A stretch of 64,000 nt of DNA, from the NCBI GenBank assembly GCA_009843505.1, contig VYDI01000009.1, positions 119,214-183,213 of the forward strand. Direction: 5' to 3'. Position numbers and translations under genes: made by a program. Origin of the DNA: Holophagales bacterium (GTDB lineage: Bacteria; Acidobacteriota; Thermoanaerobaculia; Multivoradales; Multivoraceae). Positions 17,262 through 25,904 of this stretch are shown here, one piece after another (the first letter of the stretch is position 1; each line of letters begins with the position of its first letter). The notes below the pieces were generated by a model. It was not told the origin of the DNA. It saw only the letters and a program-made list of their open reading frames with translations, and did not search any database.

Positions 17262-17975
17262 TCAGCCCACGAGAAACGCGGCGATGCCGGCGTCTTTCAG
17301 GCGTTGCAGCACGTCGTCGGCCGCCTGTCTCCGCCTGCGCTCGATCTGGACGCGATGCACTCCTCGTCCTCGAGTGATCTTCACGTTGTCGAGGTCGAGT
17401 TCGCGACGGAGACGGCGGGCCAACGCCTCGGCCGTGCTGCGTTTGCTGAAGGCGCCGGCCTGGATCGTGAACCCGTTCTGGCGGTCGCGGTTCGCCTTGC
17501 TGTCGCGCCAGCCGCGAGCCGGGTAGGAGATTGGCAGTTTCCGCTTCTTGGGGGGAAGCCGCACGACCTTGATGCGTACGTTGGCGAGACCCTGACCGAA
17601 CATCTCGAGCCGTCTGGCGGCGCCGACTGAGAGGTCGATGATCCGGCCCTTGATGAAGGGACCGCGGTCGTTGATCGGGACCCTGAGCTTCTTGCCGTTG
17701 TCCCGGTTCTTGACCAGCACGACTGTTCCCAGCGGCAACTGCTTGTGAGCGGCCGAGATGCGGTTCATGTCGTAGATCTCGCCGCTGGCCGTCGGCCGGC
17801 CGTGGAACTTGGCGCCGTACCACGATGCCAGACCCCTCTGGGTGGTTCCGCGGTTCGGCGACTCGAGGCCCCTGGTCGAAGCGCAACCGGCCAGCAGGCC
17901 GGTGGCGAGAACAGCGGCGAGCGCGGGCGTGAGCGGAATGCGGGTGCGGTCGGGACGGGATCTCGGCTGGCGCAT
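17262..17975 (-). CDS. rlpA: RlpA family septal-ring lipoprotein with SPOR domain
   Basis: Protein of 237 residues. The N-terminus is a lipoprotein signal with lipobox LLAGC. Residues about 45-145 form the double-psi beta-barrel (GLASWYGAKFHGRPTASGE, LPLGTVVLVKN, INDRGPFIKGRIIDLS) with the catalytic aspartate region. The C-terminal part (FTIQAGAFSKRSTAEALARRL) is a SPOR domain, which binds denuded glycan at division sites. RlpA homologues are lytic transglycosylases or septal proteins. It lies seven bases downstream of purB on the same strand. Confidence 0.9.
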   Translation of the reverse strand: MRQPRSRPDRTRIPLTPALAAVLATGLLAGCASTRGLESPNRGTTQRGLASWYGAKFHGRPTASGEIYDMNRISAAHKQLPLGTVVLVKNRDNGKKLRVPINDRGPFIKGRIIDLSVGAARRLEMFGQGLANVRIKVVRLPPKKRKLPISYPARGWRDSKANRDRQNGFTIQAGAFSKRSTAEALARRLRRELDLDNVKITRGRGVHRVQIERRRRQAADDVLQRLKDAGIAAFLVG

Positions 17976-17981
17976 GGGCGG

Positions 17982-19412
17982 CTACACCCTCGGCGCCTCG
18001 ACCGCCGCGGCCGGGTGCCGCGCCAACGTCGGCTCGACAGCCTCTGACAGGAACTCGTCGACCTGCTGGGCCGAACGGCCGGTAAAGGTGTCGGCGTCGA
18101 CCAGGGACTCTAGTTCGTCGCTTCCGAGCCCGAAGGCCGGGTCGCCGGCGATCAGGTCGATCAACGGATTCGCCTCCCCGGCGGAGACCCGCGCGTACGC
18201 CTCGAGACTGTGCCGCCGGATGCGCTCATGCAGTTCCTGCCGGTCGCCGCCGCGCAGCGACGCCTCCATCAGGAAGGTCTCGGTGGCCATGAAAGGGAGC
18301 TCGCGCCTCACTCGGGCCGCCGTGGCCGCTTCGTTTACCCGGAGTCCCTGGGCGATGTTCGCGGCCAGGAGCAGCACGGCATCCACGGTCAGGAAGCAGT
18401 CGGTCAGCACCAGGCGCCGGTTCGCCGAGTCGTCGAGACTTCGCTCGAGCCACTGCGTGCCGGCGTTCAGCGCCCCGTGCAGCGAGTCGCTCATGACTCG
18501 CCGCGACAGGGAGCACATGCGCTCGGCCCGAACCGGGTTGCGCTTGTACGCCATCGCCGAGGAACCGACCTGGTTTTCGTCGAACGGCTCGGAAAGCTCT
18601 CCCACGCCTTGCAACAGACGCAAATCGCTGCCGAACTTGTGGCAGCTTTCCGCGGTTCCGGACAGCGTGTGCAGGACCTGGCTGTCCTGCTTGCGCGGGT
18701 AGGTCTGGCCGGTGATCCGCCAGCTCGCTTCGAAGCCGAGAGCCGAGGCGACCCGGGCGTCGAGTTCGCGGACCTTGCCGTGGTCGCCGCCGAACAGGGT
18801 CAGGAACGAGGCCTGGGTGCCCGTGGTGCCCTTGGCGCCCCGGCAGCGAAGCCGGTCGCGACGGTCGGCCACCTCCTCGAGGTCGGTCAGGAAGTCCTGG
18901 AGCCAGAGGCAGGCGCGCTTGCCCAGCGTCGTCAACTGGGCCGACTGGAAGTGGGTGTAGGCGAGCGCGGTCGTAGCGCGCTCCCTGCGGGCGAAGTCAG
19001 CCAGCGCGGCGACCGTGGCCGCCAGTCTTCCCGCGACGAGGTCGAGCGCTTCCCGAACGATCAGAGCGTCGGTGTTGTCGGTGATGAACGCCGATGTCGC
19101 GCCCAGGTGCAGAATGCTGCCCGCGTCGCCGCTGACCTCGGCGAAGTGCCGGAGGTGGGCCACTACGTCGTGGCGCGTTTCGCGTTCCAGGGCAGCTACC
19201 CGCTCCAGGTCGAGATCGTCCACGTGTTCGCGCAACGCGCCGAGCTGCCGCTCGCTGATCGGCAGCCCCAGGGCCGCCTGGTTCTCGGCCAGACAGATCC
19301 AGAGCCGCCGCCAGCATCTGAACCGGTGCCGGGCCGAGAACAGCCGCGCCATCTCCGCGCTCGCGTAGCGCTCATGGAGCGGATTCTGCGGCGCCTCCCT
19401 GGCTTCGGACAT
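17982..19412 (-). CDS. purB: Adenylosuccinate lyase
   Basis: Protein of 476 residues catalysing two fumarate-releasing steps in purine synthesis (SAICAR to AICAR and adenylosuccinate to AMP). The fumarase/aspartase superfamily signature GSSAMAYKRNPVRAE is intact, and LGATSAFITDNTDAL and TALAYTHFQSAQLTTLGKR carry the catalytic histidine region. The length fits the longer, eukaryote-like/Bacteroidetes-like PurB subgroup. It is followed immediately by rlpA. Confidence 0.95.
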   Translation of the reverse strand: MSEAREAPQNPLHERYASAEMARLFSARHRFRCWRRLWICLAENQAALGLPISERQLGALREHVDDLDLERVAALERETRHDVVAHLRHFAEVSGDAGSILHLGATSAFITDNTDALIVREALDLVAGRLAATVAALADFARRERATTALAYTHFQSAQLTTLGKRACLWLQDFLTDLEEVADRRDRLRCRGAKGTTGTQASFLTLFGGDHGKVRELDARVASALGFEASWRITGQTYPRKQDSQVLHTLSGTAESCHKFGSDLRLLQGVGELSEPFDENQVGSSAMAYKRNPVRAERMCSLSRRVMSDSLHGALNAGTQWLERSLDDSANRRLVLTDCFLTVDAVLLLAANIAQGLRVNEAATAARVRRELPFMATETFLMEASLRGGDRQELHERIRRHSLEAYARVSAGEANPLIDLIAGDPAFGLGSDELESLVDADTFTGRSAQQVDEFLSEAVEPTLARHPAAAVEAPRV

Positions 19413-19475
19413 GTCCGCAGTCTACCAGCGTAAGTTGTTGGCTAGCCTGCGCTTACTGTCACTCCGTTCGCACCT

Positions 19476-20396
19476 CTAGGCGCGGTCGAGGAGGCGGAGC
19501 ATGACGGCCTTCTGGGTGTGCATGCGGTTCTCGGCCTGGTTGAAGACGCGGCTCCTGGGGCCGTCGACGACGGAGGCCGTGACTTCCTCGCCCCGGTGGC
19601 AGGGCAGGCAGTGGAGATAGATCGCGTCGTCCCTGGCCCTGGACATCAGATCGTCGTCGACGGTGTAACCGTCGAAGTCGGTGAGGCGCTGCTCTCGTTC
19701 CTGCTCCTGGCCCATCGAGGTCCAGACGTCGCTGTAGACGGCGTCCGCGCGGGCGACTGCGGCCCGCGGGTCGGTCCGGGTTTCGATCCCGGCGCCGGTG
19801 CCTGCGGCGAGTCCACTGGCGAGATCCAGGTACTTGTCGGCAAGTTCGTAGCCGGGAGGCGAGGCGATGGAGAAGTCGACGCCCGCGCGTGCGCAGGCGA
19901 TCATCAGCGAGTGGGCGACGTTGTTGCCGTCGCCGATGTAGGCGATCCGGCGGCCACGCAGGTCGCCGAACTCCTGGCGAACGGTCATCAGGTCGGCGAG
20001 CGCCTGGCAGGGGTGCAGTTCGTCGGTCAACCCGTTGATCACGGGCACGGTGGCGTGCGCGGCCATCTCGACGACGGTCCTGTGTTCGAAGGTACGCAGC
20101 ATGATGAGGTTCACGTAGCGAGACAGGACGCGCGCGGTATCGGCGATCGTCTCCCCGCGGCCGATCTGGAGGTCGCGGCTGGAGAGGAAGATCGGCTGGC
20201 CTCCGAGCTGCGCCATGCCCGCTTCGAAACTGACCCGGGTTCGCGTCGACGCCTTCTCGAAGTAGAGGGCGATCGATTGGCCCCTGAGGGCGTCGCGGTG
20301 GGCTTGCGGCCTGGCTTCGAGTTCCTGGGCCAGTTCGAGGATCGACTCGAGTTGGCCCTCCTCGAGGTCGGCGATCGAGATCAGGTGTTCGGGCAT
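19476..20396 (-). CDS. argF: Ornithine carbamoyltransferase
   Basis: Protein of 306 residues that makes citrulline from ornithine and carbamoyl phosphate in arginine synthesis. It contains the carbamoyl-phosphate loop EKASTRTRVSFE, the HPCQALADLMT motif, and the ornithine/catalytic HCLPCHRGEE motif. Of two in-frame ATG codons (20405 and 20396), the second lies nine bases after GGAGAG while the first abuts it, so 20396 is preferred. No other arginine gene is adjacent. It is divergent from rdgB across an AT-rich gap. Confidence 0.95.
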   Translation of the reverse strand: MPEHLISIADLEEGQLESILELAQELEARPQAHRDALRGQSIALYFEKASTRTRVSFEAGMAQLGGQPIFLSSRDLQIGRGETIADTARVLSRYVNLIMLRTFEHRTVVEMAAHATVPVINGLTDELHPCQALADLMTVRQEFGDLRGRRIAYIGDGNNVAHSLMIACARAGVDFSIASPPGYELADKYLDLASGLAAGTGAGIETRTDPRAAVARADAVYSDVWTSMGQEQEREQRLTDFDGYTVDDDLMSRARDDAIYLHCLPCHRGEEVTASVVDGPRSRVFNQAENRMHTQKAVMLRLLDRA

Positions 20397-20523
20397 GTGA
20401 GGCATCTCTCCGTTGGGCCGGACTTCATGGGGCGGGCTACACTGCCTGTCCCTTGGCTCTATCGGTGCGAATAATACACCACGTTACCGCACGACTATTC
20501 ACCAAAGATCCAGACACCCAACG

Positions 20524-21099
20524 GTGAGCGGCGGGGGCGCCAGCCGGCGATCGTGGGTGCTGGTCACCGGCAACGCGAACAAGCGCCGCGAGGCGGAGCG
20601 GATCATCGGCCGCCGGTTGGAGACGGCGGCGATCGATCTGCCGGAGATTCAGTCGGGCGACCTGATCGAGGTGCTGCGGTTCAAGGCGGAGGCGGCCTGG
20701 CAACGGCTCGAGCGGCCGGTCGTGGTCGAGGAGACCGGCCTCGAACTGGCCTGCATGAACGGTTTCCCGGGGCCACTGGTCAAGTGGATGCTGGAGGCGG
20801 TCGGCGACGAGGGCATCGCGAACGTCGCCATTCGTGCCGGCAACCCCGGGGTCGTGGCCCGATGCGCCCTGATGCTCAGGGACGGTGACCGGGAAGTGAT
20901 CGCCGAAGGCGCGACGACCGGCCGGCTGGTGCTGCCGCCGCGAGGCGAAGGCGGCTTCGGCTGGGATCCGGTCTTCGAGCCCGATGGACTCGAGCGGACC
21001 TACGCGGAACTGGGCGATCAGGTCAAGGACCGGATCGGCCACCGGGGTCGTGCCTGGCGCGAGTTTCTTCGGGCCCTCGACGGGCCAGAGAGAAGCTGA
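20524..21099 (+). CDS. rdgB: RdgB/HAM1 family non-canonical purine NTP pyrophosphatase
   Basis: Protein of 191 residues that hydrolyses XTP/ITP/dITP to keep deaminated purines out of nucleic acids. The N-terminal VLVTGNANKRREAERI matches the family T-x-N-x2-K-x2-E motif. VVVEETGLELACMNGFPGPLVKWML and EGGFGWDPVFEPDG are conserved; the first has Glu-Glu where many homologues have Asp-Asp/Glu-Asp. The GTG at 20524 is used because the homology begins a few residues after it; an in-frame start at 20413 is less likely. Its TGA abuts the coaE stop with no spacer. Confidence 0.88.
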   Translation: MSGGGASRRSWVLVTGNANKRREAERIIGRRLETAAIDLPEIQSGDLIEVLRFKAEAAWQRLERPVVVEETGLELACMNGFPGPLVKWMLEAVGDEGIANVAIRAGNPGVVARCALMLRDGDREVIAEGATTGRLVLPPRGEGGFGWDPVFEPDGLERTYAELGDQVKDRIGHRGRAWREFLRALDGPERS

Positions 21100-21705
21100 T
21101 CAGGAGCGCGAAGCGCGGGCCTTCAAGGCGGCGTGGACGGCCTCGACCTGCCTGCGAAGCTCGGCGAGGCTCCCAGTGTTCTCGATCACGAAGTCGGCGA
21201 CTGCCCGGCGTTGCTCGCCGGTGGCCTGGGCCGCGAGGCGGGCCTCAGCCTGGTCGCGGTCGAGTCCGCGTTCGACGGCGCGGTCGAGGCGAAGCTGCTC
21301 CTGGGCCTCGACTGTCACCACCGCGTCGTAGCGCCCACGCCCGCCGCCTTCGGCGAGCAGCGGTACCTCGAAGACCACGACGGACCCATCGCCGGCGGCC
21401 TCGAGAACCTCCAGGTAGCGCTGGCCGACGAGGGGATGAATCGCCTGTTCCAGGCGCTTTCGGCTTGCCGGGTCTCCGAACACGAGGCGTCCCAGGGCTT
21501 CCTTGTCGACGGAACCGTCCGCCCGCAGCATGTTCGCGCCGAAGAGCTCCGCCACCGCGGCGGCGCCGCGCTCACCGGGTCCGTAGAGGTCGGCCACCAG
21601 GGCGTCCGCGTCCGTGACGACGCAGCCCAACTCGGCCAGCATTGCGCCGACCGTCGACTTGCCGCTGGCAATGCCGCCGGTGAGACCCACCTGTAGAGGT
21701 GTCAT
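21100..21705 (-). CDS. coaE: Dephospho-CoA kinase
   Basis: Protein of 201 residues that phosphorylates the 3'-hydroxyl of dephospho-CoA, the last step of coenzyme A synthesis. The P-loop GLTGGIASGKSTV is at residues 6-18, followed by CVVTDADALVADLYGPG and the LID-region DRAVERGLDRDQAEARLAAQ. The ATG at 21705 starts right before the P-loop strand; the upstream extension overlaps the rplM promoter region. It converges on rdgB with no intervening base. Confidence 0.93.
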   Translation of the reverse strand: MTPLQVGLTGGIASGKSTVGAMLAELGCVVTDADALVADLYGPGERGAAAVAELFGANMLRADGSVDKEALGRLVFGDPASRKRLEQAIHPLVGQRYLEVLEAAGDGSVVVFEVPLLAEGGGRGRYDAVVTVEAQEQLRLDRAVERGLDRDQAEARLAAQATGEQRRAVADFVIENTGSLAELRRQVEAVHAALKARASRS

Positions 21706-21755
21706 GAGGTGGGTGAGGATACGCGGAAGAGGCGGTTGACGGACCGGCGTTCGTC

Positions 21756-21784
21756 TTGACAAGGCCCGCCCCGGACTCTACGAT
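21756..21784 (+). promoter_or_regulatory. Near-consensus sigma70-type promoter of the rplM operon
   Basis: TTGACA (21756-21761), a 17-base spacer and TACGAT (21779-21784), then a C-rich discriminator. It stands about 130 bases before rplM and is the only clear promoter for the eight-gene translation block. GC-rich discriminators are typical of stringently controlled promoters. The leader 21790-21914 could hold autoregulatory structure, but I cannot show one. Confidence 0.75.
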
Positions 21785-21914
21785 CCCCGTTCCTCTGCGC
21801 GGGGAGGTTCCGCTAGGAGTATGCCCACTCCTGCCGTCAGCCCACGCGCAAGGGAGCGCCGGCATCCGGAAGGTATCTGGAAAGTAAGGGCCGGCCAGCG
21901 AGAGTACGAACACA

Positions 21915-22394
21915 ATGACAGCGATCACCAAGGCGAGGACGCCCAACCGGACCTACAGCCCCAAGGCGGGGGAAGTGGAGCGCCGGTGGTACGTCGTCGA
22001 CGCGGCGGGCGTTCCACTCGGACGTCTGGCGACGCGTCTGGCGCGCATCCTCACCGGTAAGGACAAACCGACCTATGCCCGCCATGTCGACGTCGGCGAC
22101 TTCGCCGTGGTCGTGAACGCGGAGAAGGCGGTCCTGACGGGCGGCAAGGACGAGAAGAAGATCTACTACCGGCACAGCGGGCAGCCCGGAAAGCTCAAGA
22201 CCGAGACGGCCGGACGCCTGCGCGGGCGCCGGCCGACCCGGTTGGTCGAGCTGGCGGTCAGGGGCATGCTCCCCAAGAACCGTCTCGGCCGTCGCCAACT
22301 GCGGAAGCTCAAGGTCTATGCCGGCGCCGAGCATCCGCACGAGGCCCAACAGCCCGAAGCGATGACGATCACTCGAGAAGGGAGCGCGAGTTGA
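21915..22394 (+). CDS. rplM: 50S ribosomal protein L13
   Basis: Protein of 159 residues with the L13 core [48 protein letters not shown] and [12 protein letters not shown]. The ends are a little longer than in E. coli (142 residues). The gene opens the operon and its stop overlaps the TTG start of rpsI, the conserved L13-S9 pairing. Confidence 0.97.
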   Translation: MTAITKARTPNRTYSPKAGEVERRWYVVDAAGVPLGRLATRLARILTGKDKPTYARHVDVGDFAVVVNAEKAVLTGGKDEKKIYYRHSGQPGKLKTETAGRLRGRRPTRLVELAVRGMLPKNRLGRRQLRKLKVYAGAEHPHEAQQPEAMTITREGSAS

Positions 22395-22780
22395 CGGAGA
22401 CGAGCTATGGAACGGGCCGTCGCAAGACGGCCACCGCGCGGGTGTTCCTGCGCGAAGGCACCGGCGAGATGACCGTCAACGGCGTGGGGATGGACGACTA
22501 CTTCGGCAGCGAAGTGCTGAAGATGATTATCCGCCAGCCGCTGCAGGTCGTCGAGAAGGAAGGCGAGCTCGACATGTGGGCCACCGTCCGCGGAGGCGGC
22601 AGTTCCGGCCAGGCGGGGGCGATCCGTCACGGTCTGTCGCGGGCGCTGGTGGAGTTTGAACCGACGTTTCGCGAATCGCTCAAGACGGCCGGGTTCATGA
22701 CCCGCGACCCGCGGCGCAAGGAACGCAAGAAGTACGGTCAGAAGGGTGCGCGTGCGCGCTTCCAGTTCAGCAAGCGATAG
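22391..22780 (+). CDS. rpsI: 30S ribosomal protein S9
   Basis: Protein of 129 residues with the usual S9 motifs: [40 protein letters not shown] and the basic C-terminal tail [17 protein letters not shown] that reaches the P-site tRNA. Translation starts at TTG 22391, overlapping the rplM stop (TTGA), which implies coupling. Confidence 0.97.
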   Translation: MTETSYGTGRRKTATARVFLREGTGEMTVNGVGMDDYFGSEVLKMIIRQPLQVVEKEGELDMWATVRGGGSSGQAGAIRHGLSRALVEFEPTFRESLKTAGFMTRDPRRKERKKYGQKGARARFQFSKR

Positions 22781-22793
22781 CGGGGACAGGTTC

Positions 22794-23810
22794 TTGGCTC
22801 AGGTCACGATGAAGGAGATGCTGGAGGCCGGGGTGCACTTCGGCCACCAGACGAGACGCTGGAACCCGAAGATGCGTAGCTACATCTTCGGCCGTCGCAA
22901 CGGCATCTACATCATCGATCTCCAGCAGACGCTGGAGCGCTTCCGCCAGGCGGCGGACTACGTCGAACACATGGCTCGCATGGGACGCCGGCTGCTCTTC
23001 GTGGGCACCAAGCGCCAGGCGCAGCAGGCAATCGCGGAAGAGGCGCGCCGCTGCGGCCAGTTCTACGTCACCCATCGCTGGCTTGGCGGTACCCTGACCA
23101 ACTTCGTGACGATCCGCGCTTCCGTGGAGCGTCTCCAGGAGACGGAGCGGAAGCTCGCCGACGAGGACAGTCTGCTGACCAAGAAGGAGATCCTCCGGCT
23201 CGAGCGCGAGCGGGACAAGATGGTCCGCAACCTCGACGGGATTCGCGACATGGAGCGGTTGCCGGATGCGCTGTTCGTCGTCGATCCGCGGCGCGAGCAC
23301 ATCGCGATAGCGGAAGCGAACAAGCTGAACATCCCTGTGGTGGCCATCGTCGACACGAACTGCGACCCGGAACTGGTGGACCACGTGATCCCGGGCAACG
23401 ACGACGCGATCCGGACGATCCGGCTGTTTGCCGGGCGCATTGCCGACTCCTACATCGAGGGTGCGGCGGCCTGGGGCAAGGACGGCAACGGCGCGGACGC
23501 GATCGAGCCGGCGGAGACTGCCGCTGATACCGAGGCCGATGCGGAAACCGGGGCCGATGCGACGGTAGAGGCTGCCGCCGAGCCCGAGCCCGAGCCCGAG
23601 CCCGAGGCTGTGTCCGAGCCGGAAGCTGAACCGGACGCGGTCGAGGCTGCGGGCGACGCGGAGGCGGAGTCCGAGCCGGCGGCGGAAGCGGAAGCCGAGT
23701 CCGAGGTCGTTGCGGAAGCTGCGGGCGAGGCGGAGGCAGAACCCGAGGCCGAGACCGGTGAACCGGCAGCCGAAGACGAGAAGGCCGGCAGCGACGCCGA
23801 GGTCAACTGA
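22794..23810 (+). CDS. rpsB: 30S ribosomal protein S2 with long acidic C-terminal tail
   Basis: Protein of 338 residues. Residues 1-235 are normal S2 ([84 protein letters not shown]). The last 100 or so residues are almost entirely Ala, Glu, Pro, Asp, Ser and Val, rich in EPEPEPE and AEAE repeats. The start TTG 22794 sits three bases after GGGACAGG and matches the family N-terminus; the earlier in-frame ATG lies inside rpsI. The intergenic gap is 13 bases, so it belongs to the rplM operon. Confidence 0.96.
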   Translation: MAQVTMKEMLEAGVHFGHQTRRWNPKMRSYIFGRRNGIYIIDLQQTLERFRQAADYVEHMARMGRRLLFVGTKRQAQQAIAEEARRCGQFYVTHRWLGGTLTNFVTIRASVERLQETERKLADEDSLLTKKEILRLERERDKMVRNLDGIRDMERLPDALFVVDPRREHIAIAEANKLNIPVVAIVDTNCDPELVDHVIPGNDDAIRTIRLFAGRIADSYIEGAAAWGKDGNGADAIEPAETAADTEADAETGADATVEAAAEPEPEPEPEAVSEPEAEPDAVEAAGDAEAESEPAAEAEAESEVVAEAAGEAEAEPEAETGEPAAEDEKAGSDAEVN

Positions 23811-23900
23811 CCGCGGCACCCGCGCACCCGGCAGGTGCGGCGCCGGAGATCAGATGAAGTTCGAGTCCGAGGCGGTGACCGCCTCGTAGGGGAGCAGGAA

Positions 23901-24545
23901 ATGAGTGCGACAGTGACGGCCGGCATGGTCAAGGAACTCCGGGAGCGGACCGGCGCCGGCATGATGGACTGCAAGAAGGCGCTGGTGGAGACCGGCGGCG
24001 ACCTGGAGGCGTCGATCGACGCCCTGCGGAAGAAGGGGCTGGCATCGGCGGCGAAGAAGGCCGGCCGGACGACCAGCGACGGCCTGGTGAACTCCTACAT
24101 TCACGCCGGCGGCAAGATCGGCGTGTTGCTGGAGATCAACTGCGAGACGGACTTCGTCGCACGGACGGAGGACTTCCAGCAGTTGGCCCACGACCTCTCG
24201 CTGCACGTGGCCGCGAGCCAGCCGCGGTTCATCGGCCGCGACGAAGTGACCGACGACGTGCTTGAGCGGGAGAAGAGGATTCACCGGGAACAGGCTCTGG
24301 AGTCCGGTAAGCCCGAGCAGATCGTCGAACGGATCGTCGACGGCCGGATGTCAAAGTTCTTTGCCGAGAACTGCCTGCTCGAGCAGCCCTTTGTCAAGGA
24401 CACTGGACGGACGGTCGAAGAGGTGCTGAAGGAGGCGATCGCCAAGCTGGGCGAGAACATGCGGATCTGCCGATTCGCCAGGTTCCAGCTCGGCGGCGAC
24501 TCCACCGTAGCGATCGCTTCCGCGCCGGCCGCCGATCCATCCTGA
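23901..24545 (+). CDS. tsf: Elongation factor Ts (short form)
   Basis: Protein of 214 residues that promotes GDP release from EF-Tu. The N-terminal UBA-like region has [20 protein letters not shown], followed by the core [20 protein letters not shown] and a C-terminal [16 protein letters not shown]. It is shorter than the E. coli protein (283 residues), like Thermus and chloroplast-type forms that carry a single core subdomain. The ATG at 23901 has GGGGAGCAGG upstream. The rpsB-tsf-pyrH-frr order is the standard bacterial arrangement. Confidence 0.96.
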   Translation: MSATVTAGMVKELRERTGAGMMDCKKALVETGGDLEASIDALRKKGLASAAKKAGRTTSDGLVNSYIHAGGKIGVLLEINCETDFVARTEDFQQLAHDLSLHVAASQPRFIGRDEVTDDVLEREKRIHREQALESGKPEQIVERIVDGRMSKFFAENCLLEQPFVKDTGRTVEEVLKEAIAKLGENMRICRFARFQLGGDSTVAIASAPAADPS

Positions 24546-24552
24546 CGGTTCA

Positions 24553-25266
24553 ATGACCGAGCCGGCCTACCGCCGCATCCTCCTCAAGCTGTCGGGCGAA
24601 GCCCTGATGGGCGACAAGCCCTTCGGCATCGACGAGACGGTTGTTCGCCGGATCGCCGCCCAGATCCGGGACGTGTTCGAACTCGGGGTCGAGATCGGCA
24701 TCGTCGTCGGTGGCGGCAACGTGATCCGCGGTCTGGCGGCGAGCCATCGCGGCGTGGAGCGGGCGACCGGCGACTACATGGGCATGCTGGCGACCGTGAT
24801 CAACAGCCTGGCGATGCAGGATGCGCTGGAGAAGGCCGGCGTCGCCACTCGGGTGCAGACGGCCCTCGAGATGAAGAGCGTCGCGGAGCCGTTCATACGT
24901 CGCCGCGCGATCCGGCATCTGGAGAAGGGTCGGGTGGTCATCTTCGGCGCCGGCACCGGTAATCCGTATCTCACGACCGACACCGCGGCCGCGCTGCGCG
25001 CGAACGAGATCCAGGCCGAAATCCTGCTGAAGGCGACGCAGGTGGACGGCGTCTACAGCGCCGATCCGCGTCGCGATGCCGGAGCGGAGCGCCTGCCGGA
25101 AGTGACCTACCAGAAGGTCCTGGAACGCAACCTCGGGATCATGGACGCCGCGGCGATCAGCCTTTGCCGGGAGAACGACCTGCCGATCGCCGTGTTCGAC
25201 TTAGGGGTTCCCGGCAACATCCGCCGGGTGGTGCTTGGCGAGAAGGTCGGTTCGCTCGTCACCTGA
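24553..25266 (+). CDS. pyrH: Uridylate kinase
   Basis: Protein of 237 residues, an amino-acid-kinase-fold enzyme that phosphorylates UMP to UDP and is usually controlled by GTP and UTP. It shows [12 protein letters not shown] at the start, [30 protein letters not shown] and [16 protein letters not shown]. It lies eight bases after tsf and 41 bases before frr. Confidence 0.97.
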   Translation: MTEPAYRRILLKLSGEALMGDKPFGIDETVVRRIAAQIRDVFELGVEIGIVVGGGNVIRGLAASHRGVERATGDYMGMLATVINSLAMQDALEKAGVATRVQTALEMKSVAEPFIRRRAIRHLEKGRVVIFGAGTGNPYLTTDTAAALRANEIQAEILLKATQVDGVYSADPRRDAGAERLPEVTYQKVLERNLGIMDAAAISLCRENDLPIAVFDLGVPGNIRRVVLGEKVGSLVT

Positions 25267-25307
25267 CGCTCGTTCAACCGTAGAATCCTGCCGGGGAGGC
25301 TGACCAG

Positions 25308-25862
25308 ATGCAGGAGCTGTTCTTGGAGATGGAGCTCAAGATGAAGGATGGCGTCGACCACCTTCACGCGGAGCTCAAGACGCTGCGTACCGGCCGCGCC
25401 TCCGTGGCGATGCTCGACGGCGTGACGGTGGAGTACTACGGTACGCCGACGCCCCTGAACCAGCTCGCCAGTCTCTCGGTTGCCGACGCCACGCTGCTGG
25501 TGGCGCAGCCGTTCGACCCAACGCAGATCGCGGCGATCGAGCGCGCGATCCTGGTCGCCGACCTGGGGCTGAATCCGTCGAACGACGGCAGGATCGTCCG
25601 CATTCCCGTACCCCCGCTCACGGAGGAGCGGCGTCGCGAGATGGTGAAGCGTGCCCATGAAATCGCCGAGCGCTTCCGCAACACGGTTCGGGGCGTTCGT
25701 CGCGAGGGCAATGAACGCCTGAAGCAGATGGAGAAGGCGAAGGAGATCTCCCAGGACGACGAGCACCGTGGCGAAAGCGAGATGCAGCGGCTCCACGATC
25801 ACTACATCGCCCAGGTGAACCTGGCGCTCGCCAACAAGGAGAAGGACATCCTTGAGGTCTGA
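25308..25862 (+). CDS. frr: Ribosome recycling factor
   Basis: Protein of 184 residues, normal for the tRNA-mimicking factor that splits post-termination ribosomes with EF-G. Motifs include LKTLRTGRASVAMLDGVTVEYYG, PLTEERRREMVKRAHEIAE and RNTVRGVRREGNERLK. A strong GGGGAGG precedes the ATG. Confidence 0.97.
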   Translation: MQELFLEMELKMKDGVDHLHAELKTLRTGRASVAMLDGVTVEYYGTPTPLNQLASLSVADATLLVAQPFDPTQIAAIERAILVADLGLNPSNDGRIVRIPVPPLTEERRREMVKRAHEIAERFRNTVRGVRREGNERLKQMEKAKEISQDDEHRGESEMQRLHDHYIAQVNLALANKEKDILEV

Positions 25863-25904
25863 GGTCGGTCCTGGCCGAGGCTGGACACCGTTGCACTCTG
25901 AGAC

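Noticed and set aside
20406..20523. Promoters in the AT-rich argF/rdgB gap
   Set aside because: TAATAC-like words are present, but no -35 with acceptable spacing on either strand could be settled.
21790..21914. Riboswitch or L13 autoregulatory leader before rplM
   Set aside because: The leader is long enough, but I found no recognisable conserved motif or convincing alternative pairing by eye.
22767..23819. A 350-codon minus-strand frame with Gly/Leu/Arg repeats opposite rpsB
   Set aside because: It is the complement of the rpsB core and acidic tail; repeats follow from the Glu/Ala codons.
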